The notes beneath the pieces were generated by a model, which was not told the DNA's origin, did no database searches, and was given only the letters and a program-made list of their open reading frames with translations. Shown one piece after another: positions 55,858 to 64,000 of a stretch of DNA of 64,000 nt. How positions within the stretch are numbered: position 1 is the first letter of the stretch; every line of letters begins with the position of its first letter. The stretch covers positions 496,001 to 560,000 of the forward strand of contig JALJCO010001293.1 of assembly GCA_023101725.1 (NCBI GenBank), written 5' to 3'. The stretch is from Atherinomorus stipes (lineage: Eukaryota > Chordata > Actinopteri > Atheriniformes > Atherinidae). A program made the translations under genes and the position numbers.

Positions 55858-56136
55858 TGAGGCCTAGTCCACATGGAGCTGAAGCCGGTTCAGGTGTGAA
55901 ACTGACAGCAGAAATTTGGGGAAAGGTTTCACCATCCCCATGAAACCGCTGTAGTACACCTACAAGGCTGTGGGTGGCGCTATGATGATTAAAGTGTAAC
56001 ACTCCAAACCTAAAACAAGACACAGCGAATGCGCAAATAAACGGCACATGCGCAAGTAAAGACTCACTGCGTGTCGCTGGAAATCAACAAAGGAAGAGCA
56101 GACAGGTAAAGATTGGTTTGTTAAAACTATCAATCA

Positions 56137-57012
56137 AACATGATTCCTACCAGGAAACCATCGTATTCAGTAGATGACAGTTCTATGGCAAATGAATTAC
56201 ATAATTTTTACCTTAAGTTCGGAACACGTGACCATTCTTTGGAATGTTATATCATTAGCATCATACCATTAGGAGATGATGTCTCGAAAATAGACATAGA
56301 AGTGGTAAAACAGTTTAAAAGATTAGACACCAGCAAGGCAGCAGGCCCTGATGGTGTCTCATCTTTTCTTTTGAAGACATGTGCGGAGGAGCCAACACCA
56401 GCTTGGGCCCTTGTCTATCAAAGATTAGTGGATTCGCATATGGTTCCATCTTTGTGGAAAAGGGCGACCATCATCCCTCTTCCAAAAAAAGCGGTCCCTC
56501 AAGCTAACAATGACTACAGGCCTGTTGCCTTGACTTCAATTGTAGTCAAGTGCTTAGAGAAGTTGATGGTGGTGAAGCTGAAGTCAAACATTAAGGGACA
56601 GTTAGATCCATATCAGTTTGCCTACAGAGACAACCGTGGTACTGATGATGCAACTCTTATCATAACACATTCAATTTTGCAACATCTTGAGAATCCCAAG
56701 GCTTATGTTAGATTTTGTCTGTCGACTTCAGCTCTTCAGCGCAGCCACATATTCTTCTCAGTAAACTTAAACAGATGTCTGTTAATCCATATATCATCAG
56801 ATGGTATCACTCTTTTTTAACCAACAGGACTCAACAGGTCAGAGTGAACCAGACAGTTTCACAGTTAAAAGCAATATGCACAGGAGTTCCTCAAGGGTGT
56901 GAGTTCTCCCCCTCCATTCACAATATATACTAACGATTGCATCAGTAGACATTCTAGTGTTTCTTTGATTAAATTTTCGGATGTATTGCTATTCTGGGTC
57001 TTATAGATGGGT
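56137..57012 (+). pseudogene. Rex1-like LINE reverse transcriptase, 5' part
   Basis: The frame from 56,140 carries 'RLDTSKAAGPDGVSSFLLKT', 'WKRATIIPLPKKAVPQANND' with YRPVALTS, and 'LDPYQFAYRDNRGTDDATLI'. These are reverse-transcriptase fingers and palm blocks of Rex1/Babar-type LINEs. A frameshift near 56,720 moves the frame. Then come 'VRVNQTVSQLKAICTGVPQG' and a degraded catalytic region near 56,975-57,010. The sequence stops at about 57,012, where other elements are inserted. The matching 3' part starts at 60,563. Confidence 0.85.
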
Positions 57013-57335
57013 TTCTGAGCAACGTCACAGATAGGATGCGCACGCAACCAGGGGGCAAGAAAACAGAGGAAAAGCATTATTGAACTATGAGAAGACGTGT
57101 GTTTTACATACAAAACTCGACTTTTAAAGCAGATTAGGTCAAGATATGACGTGAAAGTGTCGAGGAAATCAAAACATTAATGCATGTGAACAGTTGAAAA
57201 TGGTGAAAATAGGACAGTAGGCGTGACTGATCTTCAGAAAACCCTCCCAGATAACTTATTACGGTTCAGACTATGATTTATTTAGTCTTTCACCATGGTC
57301 ACATGTAGGATTAAACCACGGTGGAGGCAGAAATT

Positions 57336-57816
57336 ATGCTGCGTTCCATTTTCATCGGAACTGGGAAGTGGGAACTGGGGGGTGACGTCACACCCGACCA
57401 ACTTGCGTTCCAGCTCACTGGTCGGAAAACCAGATAGCAACCTAGCAAAACAACGTGTTTGCTAAGGCTATTGCTATTAGCCGTTGTTGGCACAGCTGGT
57501 GTTGTAGTTCACATATACGACATGAAAAATGTGAATTACACTACAGCAGCTTCCCCGTACATCTGTATAAACCAATACTACGTGTACGATTGATTTATGC
57601 AATAAAATATTAGTAAGAAGTGTAAATAAATGTAACATTATAGAAGCTTCTAAAACTGCTAACACAGGGCGCGGCCATCTTTAAATCTGAACTCGGAGCT
57701 GCGAGAGTTGTCCGACTTTCCGAGTGGGAAATCCGACTTCAGGGGGGCGTTCCAGTTGAAACTTCCTACTCGGAACTGGGAATTTCCGACTTCCGAGTTC
57801 AAATGGAACGCAGCAT
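57336..57816. mobile_element. TIR element (ATGCTGCGTTCCATTT ends)
   Basis: 481 bp, beginning ATGCTGCGTTCCATTT and ending in the complement of ATGCTGCGTTCCATTTGAAC. Inner repeats of 'gaactgggaa' and its complement follow. No coding frame. Confidence 0.78.
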
Positions 57817-58113
57817 TTTTCCCGTATTCTAGTCGGAAGACTGTAATAGCAGCATCACCGCTGCGATCGGCTGCATGACATAAACTGTAAACACTGTGTG
57901 TGACAGCCATCCTCTGCTGATTAGGCACGAACTTAAAAAAGAAGAAGAAACTGATTGTGGAGCCGTTTACGAACGTTCACGTGACATAACAACGCATCCC
58001 GGAGATTTAGTACGAAGTACGGGGGTCGTAAATCAGATGGCGTTTGAGTTTACGGTTAGCTTGCTAGCAGTTAGCTAGTCTGTCTATTGTCCACCACGAT
58101 CTCATCCACAATA

Positions 58114-59236
58114 GGGGATTATCACGCTTACCGGAAGTTCCCGGCTTTTGACACTTCCTCTTCCGGGCCATGTTAACGACAGCCGTTCCTGCTCTGTTAT
58201 AATGTTTAAATCGGATAAACTCCAAACATATTTAAGTTTTCATTCTAGACTGAAGTGATACTGGATCAAAGCGATCGATTTGCCGCGGTGAAGGGCCGAA
58301 CTTTATAATAAAACACACGTTTGTTTGTCCCCGGTGGGGCACGACACCGGCACTTCACAACATGCTAGCATTAGCCAGCTAACGTTTACTGACGTGCTTA
58401 ACATTGTGCGTCTTAAAACACACAAACATCTGAAAATCGGGTCTGTACCTCCCCGTTTCCAGTGGAACAACTGGGGACTGCCAAGAAAGGAGACGCTTTC
58501 AGATGCTTGTGTGTTTTCAGCCGCACAAAGTTAGGCATGTTATCGAGCTGGCTAATGCTAACCTGCTAACACGACTGCGCAGTCTGCCGGCCACAAACAA
58601 TCGTGTGTCGTTTTATTATAAAGTTCGGTCCTTCACCGCGGCGAATCGGTCGTTTTAATCCACTTCTTCCTCAGCATCACTTAGTCTGGAATGAAAACTT
58701 GGCATTGGCGTTTTCCGATTTACAAAGTTTAACAGAGTAGTAGCTGGCGGACTATTGTTAGAGGTTAGCATTAGCCAGCTTGATGACGTGGCTAACTTTG
58801 TGCGGCTGAAAACACACAAGCATCTGGAAGCGTCTCCTTTCTTGGCAGTCCCCAGTTGTTCCACTGGAAACGGGGGGGTACAGACCCGATTTTCAGATGT
58901 TTGTGTGTTTTAAGACGCACGATGATAAGCACGTCAGTAAACGTTAGCTGGCTAATGCTAGCATGTTGTGAAGTGCCGGTGTTGTGCCCCACCGGCGACA
59001 AACAAACGTGTGTTTTATTATAAAGTTCGGCCCTTCACCGCGGCAAATCGATCGCTTTGATCCAGCTTTTGATCCAGTATCACTTCAGTCTAGAATGAAA
59101 ACTTAATTATGTTTGGAGTTTGTCCGATTTAAACAGTATAACAGAGCAGGAACGGCTGTCGTTAACATGGCCCGGAAGAGGAAGTGCCAAATGTTTCAAC
59201 TTCCGGGAACCGGAACGCGGAAGCGTGATAATCCCC
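58114..59236. mobile_element. 1.1-kb foldback element with 420-440 bp arms
   Basis: The left arm (58,114-58,536) and right arm (58,795-59,236) are inverted copies, starting GGGGATTATCACGCTT. TA lies on both sides (58,112-58,113 and 59,237-59,238). The spacer contains a third, partial copy of the arm (about 58,600-58,740) in the right-arm direction. A 69-codon frame is open in both arms but is only mirrored sequence. The TA target and lack of transposase fit a nonautonomous element of ISL2EU or mariner type. Confidence 0.85.
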
Positions 59237-59238
59237 TA

Positions 59239-59814
59239 TAAAGCAGAACGTTACACAAGCAGCGAAACTTACCGACAGCAATGTGTGTTCGTCCCTAACA
59301 GATGGAATCAGCTCCTTTCCAAACGTAGTGATGATGTCGTCTTTGCCTGGTTTAATCCCAAACTAGTGAAAGTTGCTCCTGTATGGAGGAGATGAGGACG
59401 ACACGGAGCTGAACTGAACCTGCTGCAGGCTGCAGATTGTTGTGGCCTCTTTTGGTTTTAACAAAGAGTCTAAATGAAAGTTTAAGCCGCTTTCTAACTC
59501 AGGTTTTTCAGGCAAATTTCAAATGAGGTTCAACACGAATAATATCCATGTTTTAACAAGAAAAATGCCGTTTCCGGGTGTTGACTCCCTTGCCAAGTTA
59601 GTGTAATCGTGATAGAAATATAACACAGCAACACAGCGTCGCTATTTTGTTATTTGTCATCAAAATACAGATTTATTCAATATAATTTAAAACACGACCA
59701 TCTCGGTTTGTTTCGTCGGGTTGCTTTACATTTTTATGAATGATATGAGTGCGTGTTTGGCCGTAGACTCCAATACAAACACAGGCTTTTTGCCCCCTGG
59801 TTGCACGAGCAACT
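59239..59814 (+). other. unassigned; short open frame ending at 59,395
   Basis: A frame reading 'AERYTSSETYRQQCVFVPNR' through WNQLLSKRSDDVVFAWF to PVWRR and TGA at 59,393-59,395 looks protein-like, but I recognise no family and no start. It could be a decayed exon of a transposon. The rest shows nothing. Confidence 0.3.
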
Positions 59815-59995
59815 TTTTGGGGGGGGACCGGGGGGGGCCGGGGGGGGGGGGGGGGGGGGGGGGGGGAAACGGGGGGAAAGGGGGGGGGGGAAGGACAAAG
59901 GACACACAGGGCAGAATTTCGGGGGGGGGGGGGGGGAAAAAGAAAGAAACCCCCCCGGCGGGGGGGCCGGCGGGAGAAAAAAAAAAAAAGCCAAT
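59815..59995. repeat. G-rich then A-rich low-complexity tract
   Basis: Long G runs are broken by short A, C and CC interruptions. Such tracts are often misread, so base-level accuracy is doubtful. Confidence 0.85.
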
Positions 59996-60092
59996 GTTTG
60001 TAAACTGAAACCCATCTATGGATACTGATAAAAACACCTTGAGGTACAAGCAAGAAGTAAACACCTGTGTACTATTATCACCTAACAGTTAA

Positions 60093-60558
60093 AGGGACTA
60101 GAGGCAGGAATTTAAAAAACAAACAAACATGCATGTCCATTTTTTTTATACTAATGGGTGATGAAGCGCTAAATACCAAAAATAACGTTTCCACCCACGC
60201 TTCTCTCTGTTGCCTTGAACAGGCTGTGTGCTGCAAGATGCGCTGCAATTTGGTGTCCGAATTTCCCGTGCTGCCCTGCGGACGTGACGTCAAATGACGC
60301 TACATCCGCAGTTTGATACAGGAAGAAGACAGTCGTGGTAAATTCAAACACTGTAAGCGATAGTTTTGGATTATTCTGCCGTCAGCAAACGATCCAGATC
60401 AACTGAAAGACACTAAAAAGTGTAACTACAAAGAAAAAGGTTAGTAAACAACATTATAGTTTCAGTTTGTGCATGCTCCCGTGACGGCTTGGCTCGTGGC
60501 TGCAGTTACCTGAAGCGCCATTCGCGAGTTTCGTTTCTTAATCTTGCCTCAAGTCCCT
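60093..60558. mobile_element. TTAA-target MITE (Kolobok or piggyBac type)
   Basis: 466 bp with AGGGACTAGAGGCAGGA at the left and the complement of AGGGACTTGAGGCAAGA at the right. TTAA flanks both sides (60,089-60,092 and 60,559-60,562). No transposase. The Rex1-like LINE resumes right after it. Confidence 0.85.
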
Positions 60559-60562
60559 TTAA

Positions 60563-61315
60563 TACAAAAAAACCCAGAAGAATTAGTGTTCGACCCAGGT
60601 TATGTGGGGATCACACTCCATTACTCATTCATGATGTCAATATTGCTCAGGTTGATTCGTCCAAATATTTAGGTGTGCATATGGACAATAATTTATCATG
60701 GAGTGTTTATGTAAACATTGTGTGTACGAGGATCCAGCAGCGACTTCACTTTCTACGAAGGCTCAGGGTGTTTGTGTCCAACAGCAGGTGATGTTGCTTT
60801 TCTATCGGTCTGTGATTGAAAGTATTCTTCGTTACGCAGTTGCTGCTTGGTTTAGTAACTTAAGTGTGAAATTAAAGTCGCAAATCAACAGATTGGTTTA
60901 CACTGCATTAAAAGTGATGGGAGTGAGGGAGTACCCCACTCTCCAAGCAATATTCGAGGAAACAGTACTTAGGCAAGCCAGGAAAATAGTCGCTGACCCC
61001 TTTCATGTCTTGAATTCTGAGTATGAACTGCTACCCTCAGGCAAACGTTAAAGATTTCCAGTTAAAAATAAGAAAAGATATTTGAACCGGTACAAATTTT
61101 CATTTATTCCACTCTGTGTCTCTGTTAAACTCAGGTCGTAAGTAGAGGGTTTCTGTAGGGAATGCCATATAGACTATGTATGTATGCACTTTGATTGTCG
61201 GCACTTGTGTGTTGTGTACATTTGTGCTGTTATGTGTTATGCAGCAGCCTGTGCGTCCAATACAAATTTCCTTCAGGACTAAATAAAGTAATCTTGAATC
61301 TTGAAGATGGTGGAG
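60563..61315 (+). pseudogene. Rex1-like LINE, 3' part and tail
   Basis: The frame carries 'VDSSKYLGVHMDNNLSW' and 'RIQQRLHFLRRLRVF'. The second frame adds 'MLLFYRSVIESILRYAVAAW' and ends with the 'LNSEYELLPSGKR' block, all C-terminal landmarks of Rex1-type reverse transcriptases. The 3' end 'actaaataaagtaatcttg' followed by a CTTGAATCTTGAA tail is typical. One frameshift lies near 60,785. This continues the fragment at 56,137-57,012. Confidence 0.85.
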
Positions 61316-61453
61316 GATTTACGAGGCAAACGTGAAAGTTTTCAACACAGTTGAAAACAGTTGCTCATCGACGCCATTGTTGCTGTGAATTTTTTTTCAA
61401 TGAACTTTATTGTTGTTGTGAATGAGACCAATGCACATTGTCACTGACGCCAT

Positions 61454-61461
61454 ACCCCCCC

Positions 61462-61492
<31 letters not shown>

Positions 61493-61500
61493 ACACACAT
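61454..61500. repeat. poly-C and (AC)n tract
   Basis: A C run followed by an AC dinucleotide tract. Confidence 0.95.
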
Positions 61501-61815
61501 CCTTGTACTTCTATCTTACTGAGGACATTCATTGACATAATGCATTCCCTAGCCCCTTACCCTAACCCTAACTACCACAAATGATTGCCTTAACCTAACC
61601 CTAACCCTAACCTAAACCTATTTGTAACCTAAACTCTAAAGTTTAATCTTGACCCTAAAAAGGGCTTTTCTTTGATTTTTTTTATAGTAAGGACCGGCCA
61701 AAATGTCCCCACTTTGAAAAATGTCCTCACTTTTCTGGTTAAAAGCGCAAAATGGTCCGCACAATGTAGCAAGTACAAGTACACACTTCCTCGTGTGCTT
61801 ACGCCGTCCCCATGA
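61501..61815. repeat. dispersed repeat with CCCTAA-like interior
   Basis: 'cctaaccctaaccctaacc' tracts lie between 'ttctatcttactgaggac' and 'aaaatgtccccactttg', an arrangement I remember as a common dispersed vertebrate repeat next to AC tracts. It is not a chromosome end. Confidence 0.65.
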
Positions 61816-61976
61816 AACAAAAACCGGTCGAGGTTTCAAACCTTTCCACCTTGGAACCCGGTTTCAGACATGACAGGTTTTAGGAGGCTAATCCCTGGTT
61901 TCGTGAGGATGATTGGGCAGATTTCTTAAATTTTTTGGCGGTTTTGCTGTAATTTGCCGGCGTGTGGACGGCCCCT

Positions 61977-62181
61977 GAATATCTGTACAACAACGAAAGA
62001 ATTCCACACCCAGACCAGCTGCCAGTTCTTTTGCGAACCAAGGAAAAGGAGATCCCTGTCTGCTTCATTGCTGGGGAACTGCAGTGTCCATACTGTCCAG
62101 GCCCCACACCACCTGATCTACTAGGACCTTACACAATCACCAAAAATGCTATTGTGTATGGCTACACATTTATTAACAAGG
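61977..62181 (+). CDS. SWIM/cysteine-cluster gene, exon with CPYC motif
   Basis: The frame begins at the edge of the TIR element with 'EYLYNNERIPHPDQLPVLLR' and contains 'ELQCPYCPGPTPP'. It ends 'AIVYGYTFINK' plus one base before the GTAAGA donor at 62,182. The Cys pair CPYC probably pairs with the CPVC of the next exon to bind zinc. In the remembered family this block follows the SWIM finger, which here lies 6 kb upstream. The true acceptor of this exon is hidden by the insertion. No stop or frameshift is present. Confidence 0.6.
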
Positions 62182-62420
62182 GTAAGAATCTTATTTTGAA
62201 TATTTGGTTAATGTGAAATTACATTAAATTTAAGCAATAAGGCTAATTAACCACAAATGATGAGAATTATACTGGAAGAAAGACTTGCACCATGTATCAG
62301 TAATGCAGTATTATAACGACTATTTTGGTTTTGTAACCCCTTCAAATTATGATTATTTTAAGACGTAATGGTATTGTGCATATACTAAATTTTACTTTTA
62401 CATGAACTGATACTTTTCAG

Positions 62421-62558
62421 GGATCTCTGTTGCAATCAAGCAGTGTCCTGTCTGCAAAAACCAATTAAGATTCCAGGAATACAAGTCAGGTTTCCACAAC
62501 TACAATGACCGTGTTATTCTGACATTGCCACTGTCAACTACTTCTTTCTGCTCTTGCA
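62421..62558 (+). CDS. SWIM/cysteine-cluster gene, exon with CPVC motif
   Basis: The acceptor 'gatacttttcag' precedes 62,421. The exon begins with two bases that complete a Gly codon split after 62,181, then encodes 'ISVAIKQCPVCKNQLRFQEY' and 'HNYNDRVILTLPLSTTSFCS'. It ends one base into a codon before a strong GTAAGT donor at 62,559. Phase agrees with both neighbours. The combination of CPVC and a Y-x-S-G-F-H-N-x-N-D-R-V block is how I recognise the family. Confidence 0.65.
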
Positions 62559-62700
62559 GTAAGTACCTCTGCCCCTTGTCTAAAAAATTGTTATAGTTTG
62601 TATCATTTGGATGCATGTGTATCTATACTATGTTGAAATTGCAAAGGTTGGTTTCATTTTGCATTTAATATCTTAATTATTCAGAACAAAACAGCTCCAG

Positions 62701-62880
62701 GAAGGATGACATTGACCTTTTTCAATGAGAACCGATTTCATCATCAAACCGTCAGAAACGCCTTTCATCTTTTCTTGTCCCAGACTGACTTTAAGTTTGA
62801 GTTCAACTGCTACCAATGTGGTCACAGTCCACCAGTGATCATGGCACATGCCAACTGGAAAGTTGCCTTTGACTTACCAG
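62701..62880 (+). CDS. SWIM/cysteine-cluster gene, exon with CYQCG motif
   Basis: Starting at 62,701 (acceptor 'acagctccag') the phase agrees with the upstream exon. The exon encodes 'TLTFFNENRFHHQTVRNAFH' and 'FKFEFNCYQCGHSPPVIMAH', ending with NWKVAFDLP plus one base before the GTATTT donor at 62,881. The C-x-x-C-G-x-x-P-P block is characteristic of the remembered family, though the usual Asp after it is replaced by His or Ala here. An alternative acceptor at 62,684 would put the frame into a stop. Confidence 0.6.
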
Positions 62881-62980
62881 GTATTTAACATTACCATGAA
62901 TTTGAATTTTTTAAAGTACATTTCCAAATCTGAATGTCTGACATTTCTTTGTGTGTATTCTAATTTGGAACTTTCAAGAG

Positions 62981-63079
62981 AACCAGACACAGACAAAGTG
63001 ACAAGAACGACCTCTACTGACATAGTAAAAACATGGGAGCAACTTGACAAAGAACTGATAGCAGAGGGCTTTCCAACAG
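62981..63079 (+). CDS. SWIM/cysteine-cluster gene, acidic exon
   Basis: With the acceptor AG at 62,979-62,980 the phase fits. The exon encodes 'EPDTDKVTRTTSTDIVKTWE' and QLDKELIAEGFPTG, followed by GTAAAG at 63,080. The W-x-x-L-x-x-E-L-I-x-x-G-F pattern matches the family in my memory. Downstream exons within the window are not found, except perhaps the SAP-like exon at 63,897. Confidence 0.55.
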
Positions 63080-63753
63080 GTAAAGTATTTCAGTCATGAT
63101 TGAGACTTTCCAAACAGATTGATTATTTTGAAACACTGTTGAAGAAAGCACTCCATCACTGAATCAACATAGATAAGAGAATATCATCTGAAGTTGCTAC
63201 AAAATGTAATAATTGCTAACTACATTCTTTTAATCACCTGTTTAAAACAAGATATTTAGCATACATTTATACACCAACTAACACCAAGTTAATGAGGAAT
63301 TGATCACTTATGAATGTCTGTGGAAATCACAAAGGAAATTATTTGGTTATTTTTCCATTTTTCTGAAGCATGGGAACGTTCGGTTCTTTATCTGTTAGAC
63401 AGCAAATAAAAACTGGTTTCTCTGGTTTGTTCCTTTCGCTGACTGCATATCAGCTACACAGCTCAACACTGACCCCACGATTTCCGGTGGTATTGCTCAG
63501 TCTTCTGCGTCGAGTGACGGACCAGCAAGCCCCTCAAAAATGCACCAAATTACTTAGGTAACCGATGCAGACGACGGAAGAAACTGTCCCTTTGTCTGCA
63601 TATCCGTCTTCTGCGCTGAGCGTAAATGGGCCTTTACTCTACTCTTGCACCCTGGATGGGTAAGAGTGTGAGATAGGGCAACACTCTCCCAAAAATTGAG
63701 GCCAAAAAGGGGGTACGCAAAAAACTAATGCAATCAAAGTCCCATCAAAGAAA
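63080..63753. other. unassigned, probably intronic
   Basis: No exon with family motifs. A possible TIR-like segment near 63,540-63,650 could not be paired. Confidence 0.35.
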
Positions 63754-63795
63754 ATGGATGAGGATGCTGTGCTGTGCTTGCTTGAAGCAAAGAAG
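63754..63795 (+). CDS. short first exon with GC donor, SAP-domain protein
   Basis: ATG at 63,754-63,756 (aaaATGG) encodes MDEDAVLCLLEAKK and is followed by GCAAGT. AG|GCAAGT is the strict form used by rare GC-AG introns. Joined to the exon at 63,897 it keeps phase zero. Without that splice the frame continues into unrelated sequence. Confidence 0.4.
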
Positions 63796-63896
63796 GCAAG
63801 TAAAGTATTTTATATGTCTGTCATCTATATTCCTTTCTCATTGACCCCTTTAGGAAATCCTAAATCTTTAAATTACAAATGTCTTGTGCCACACAG

Positions 63897-63986
63897 CCAC
63901 CAAAGAAAGACCTGCAAGGCGCATGTGCTGCCCTAGGAGTGAGCCAGGATGGGACCATAACTGACCTTATACACAGACTGGAATAA
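63897..63986 (+). CDS. SAP-like DNA-binding exon
   Basis: After the acceptor 'gtcttgtgccacacag', the frame reads 'PPKKDLQGACAALGVSQDGT' and ITDLIHRLE, then TAA. The pattern L-x-x-x-C-x-x-L-G-x-x-x-x-G-x-x-x-D-L-I-x-R-L is that of SAP domains, which bind AT-rich DNA and are reported in Zisupton-type transposons. The stop at 63,984 may be avoided by an internal donor or mark decay. It may belong to the same element as 61,977-63,079 or begin a second copy beyond the window. Confidence 0.45.
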   Translation, partial: PPKKDLQGACAALGVSQDGTITDLIHRLE

Positions 63987-64000
63987 ATGGTCAACTTCAG

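Larger units (their letters stand above)
55858..61977. mobile_element. large TIR element inside the SWIM gene, carrying nested insertions
   Basis: The left terminus is about CTGAGGCCTAGTCCACATGG and the right terminus is the complement of CAGGGGCCGTCCACACG. They match in most positions and resemble hAT ends. The 6.1 kb between them is mostly later insertions: a Rex1-like LINE (56,137-61,315, itself interrupted) and an AC/telomere-like repeat. No exact 8-bp duplication was found, so the ends may be off by a few bases. Confidence 0.5.

Noticed and set aside
58325..59001. Duplicate 69-codon protein on both strands
   Set aside because: Mirror images from the foldback arms; no start context or family motif.
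61560..61615. Telomere
   Set aside because: Only a few CCCTAA-like units, imperfect and embedded in a known dispersed repeat.

Overview
The window looks like teleost fish genomic DNA. It carries Rex1-type and Rex3-type LINEs, a Tx1/L1-type LINE, a Ty3/Gypsy element, tRNA-derived SINEs, many hAT, Tc1, PIF/Harbinger and TTAA-target transposons, GT-AG introns, TATA-type promoters and poly(A) signals. I see no bacterial operons, CRISPR arrays or rRNA genes. Most of the sequence is repeats. Calls rest on reading the sequence and remembered family features; no database search was possible.

Layout. (1) 0.2-2.1 kb is a decayed Tx1/L1 LINE. (2) 2.7-26.8 kb is a tandem segmental duplication with a unit of about 7 kb. 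It holds one partial unit, two full units and a final partial unit. Three units carry an unrecognised coiled-coil, probably nuclear, protein gene on the minus strand. Two copies are frameshifted (3.9-5.1 and 18.0-19.2 kb) and one is open (25.05-26.19 kb, 379 aa), each behind the same TATA/CRE-like/GC-box promoter. One unit is interrupted by an ISL2EU-like DNA transposon (10.83-17.51 kb), which itself carries a young Ty3/Gypsy element (11.75-17.32 kb, LTRs nearly identical). The neighbouring unit has the matching unoccupied site. (3) 26.8-31.7 kb is a run of short nonautonomous elements, several with exact target-site duplications. (4) 32.0-38.8 kb is an array of five divergent 1.0-1.8 kb units, partly dimeric, preceded by four 53-66 bp palindromic repeats. 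(5) 38.8-40.2 kb is a Tc1 element whose transposase halves point in opposite directions. (6) 43.58-45.56 kb holds the last two exons of an unrecognised gene with a Rex3 LINE in the final intron. (7) 47.99-50.90 kb is a 971-codon uninterrupted gene on the plus strand with three internal repeats, each carrying an RVxF-like motif. (8) 51.4-54.4 kb holds SINE, MITE and Tc1 pieces. (9) 55.0 kb to the window end holds a SWIM/cysteine-cluster transposase-like gene of Zisupton/KDZ/HMGXB3 type, split by nested insertions: a TIR element, a Rex1-like LINE inside it, and further MITEs and a 1.1 kb foldback inside the LINE. The exons at 62-63.1 kb still have matching splice phases.

The best candidates for undescribed biology are the amplified 379-aa gene, the 971-aa repeat protein, the SWIM/cysteine-cluster gene, the occupied/unoccupied transposon site pair, and the dimeric promoter-motif-rich array at 32-38.8 kb.
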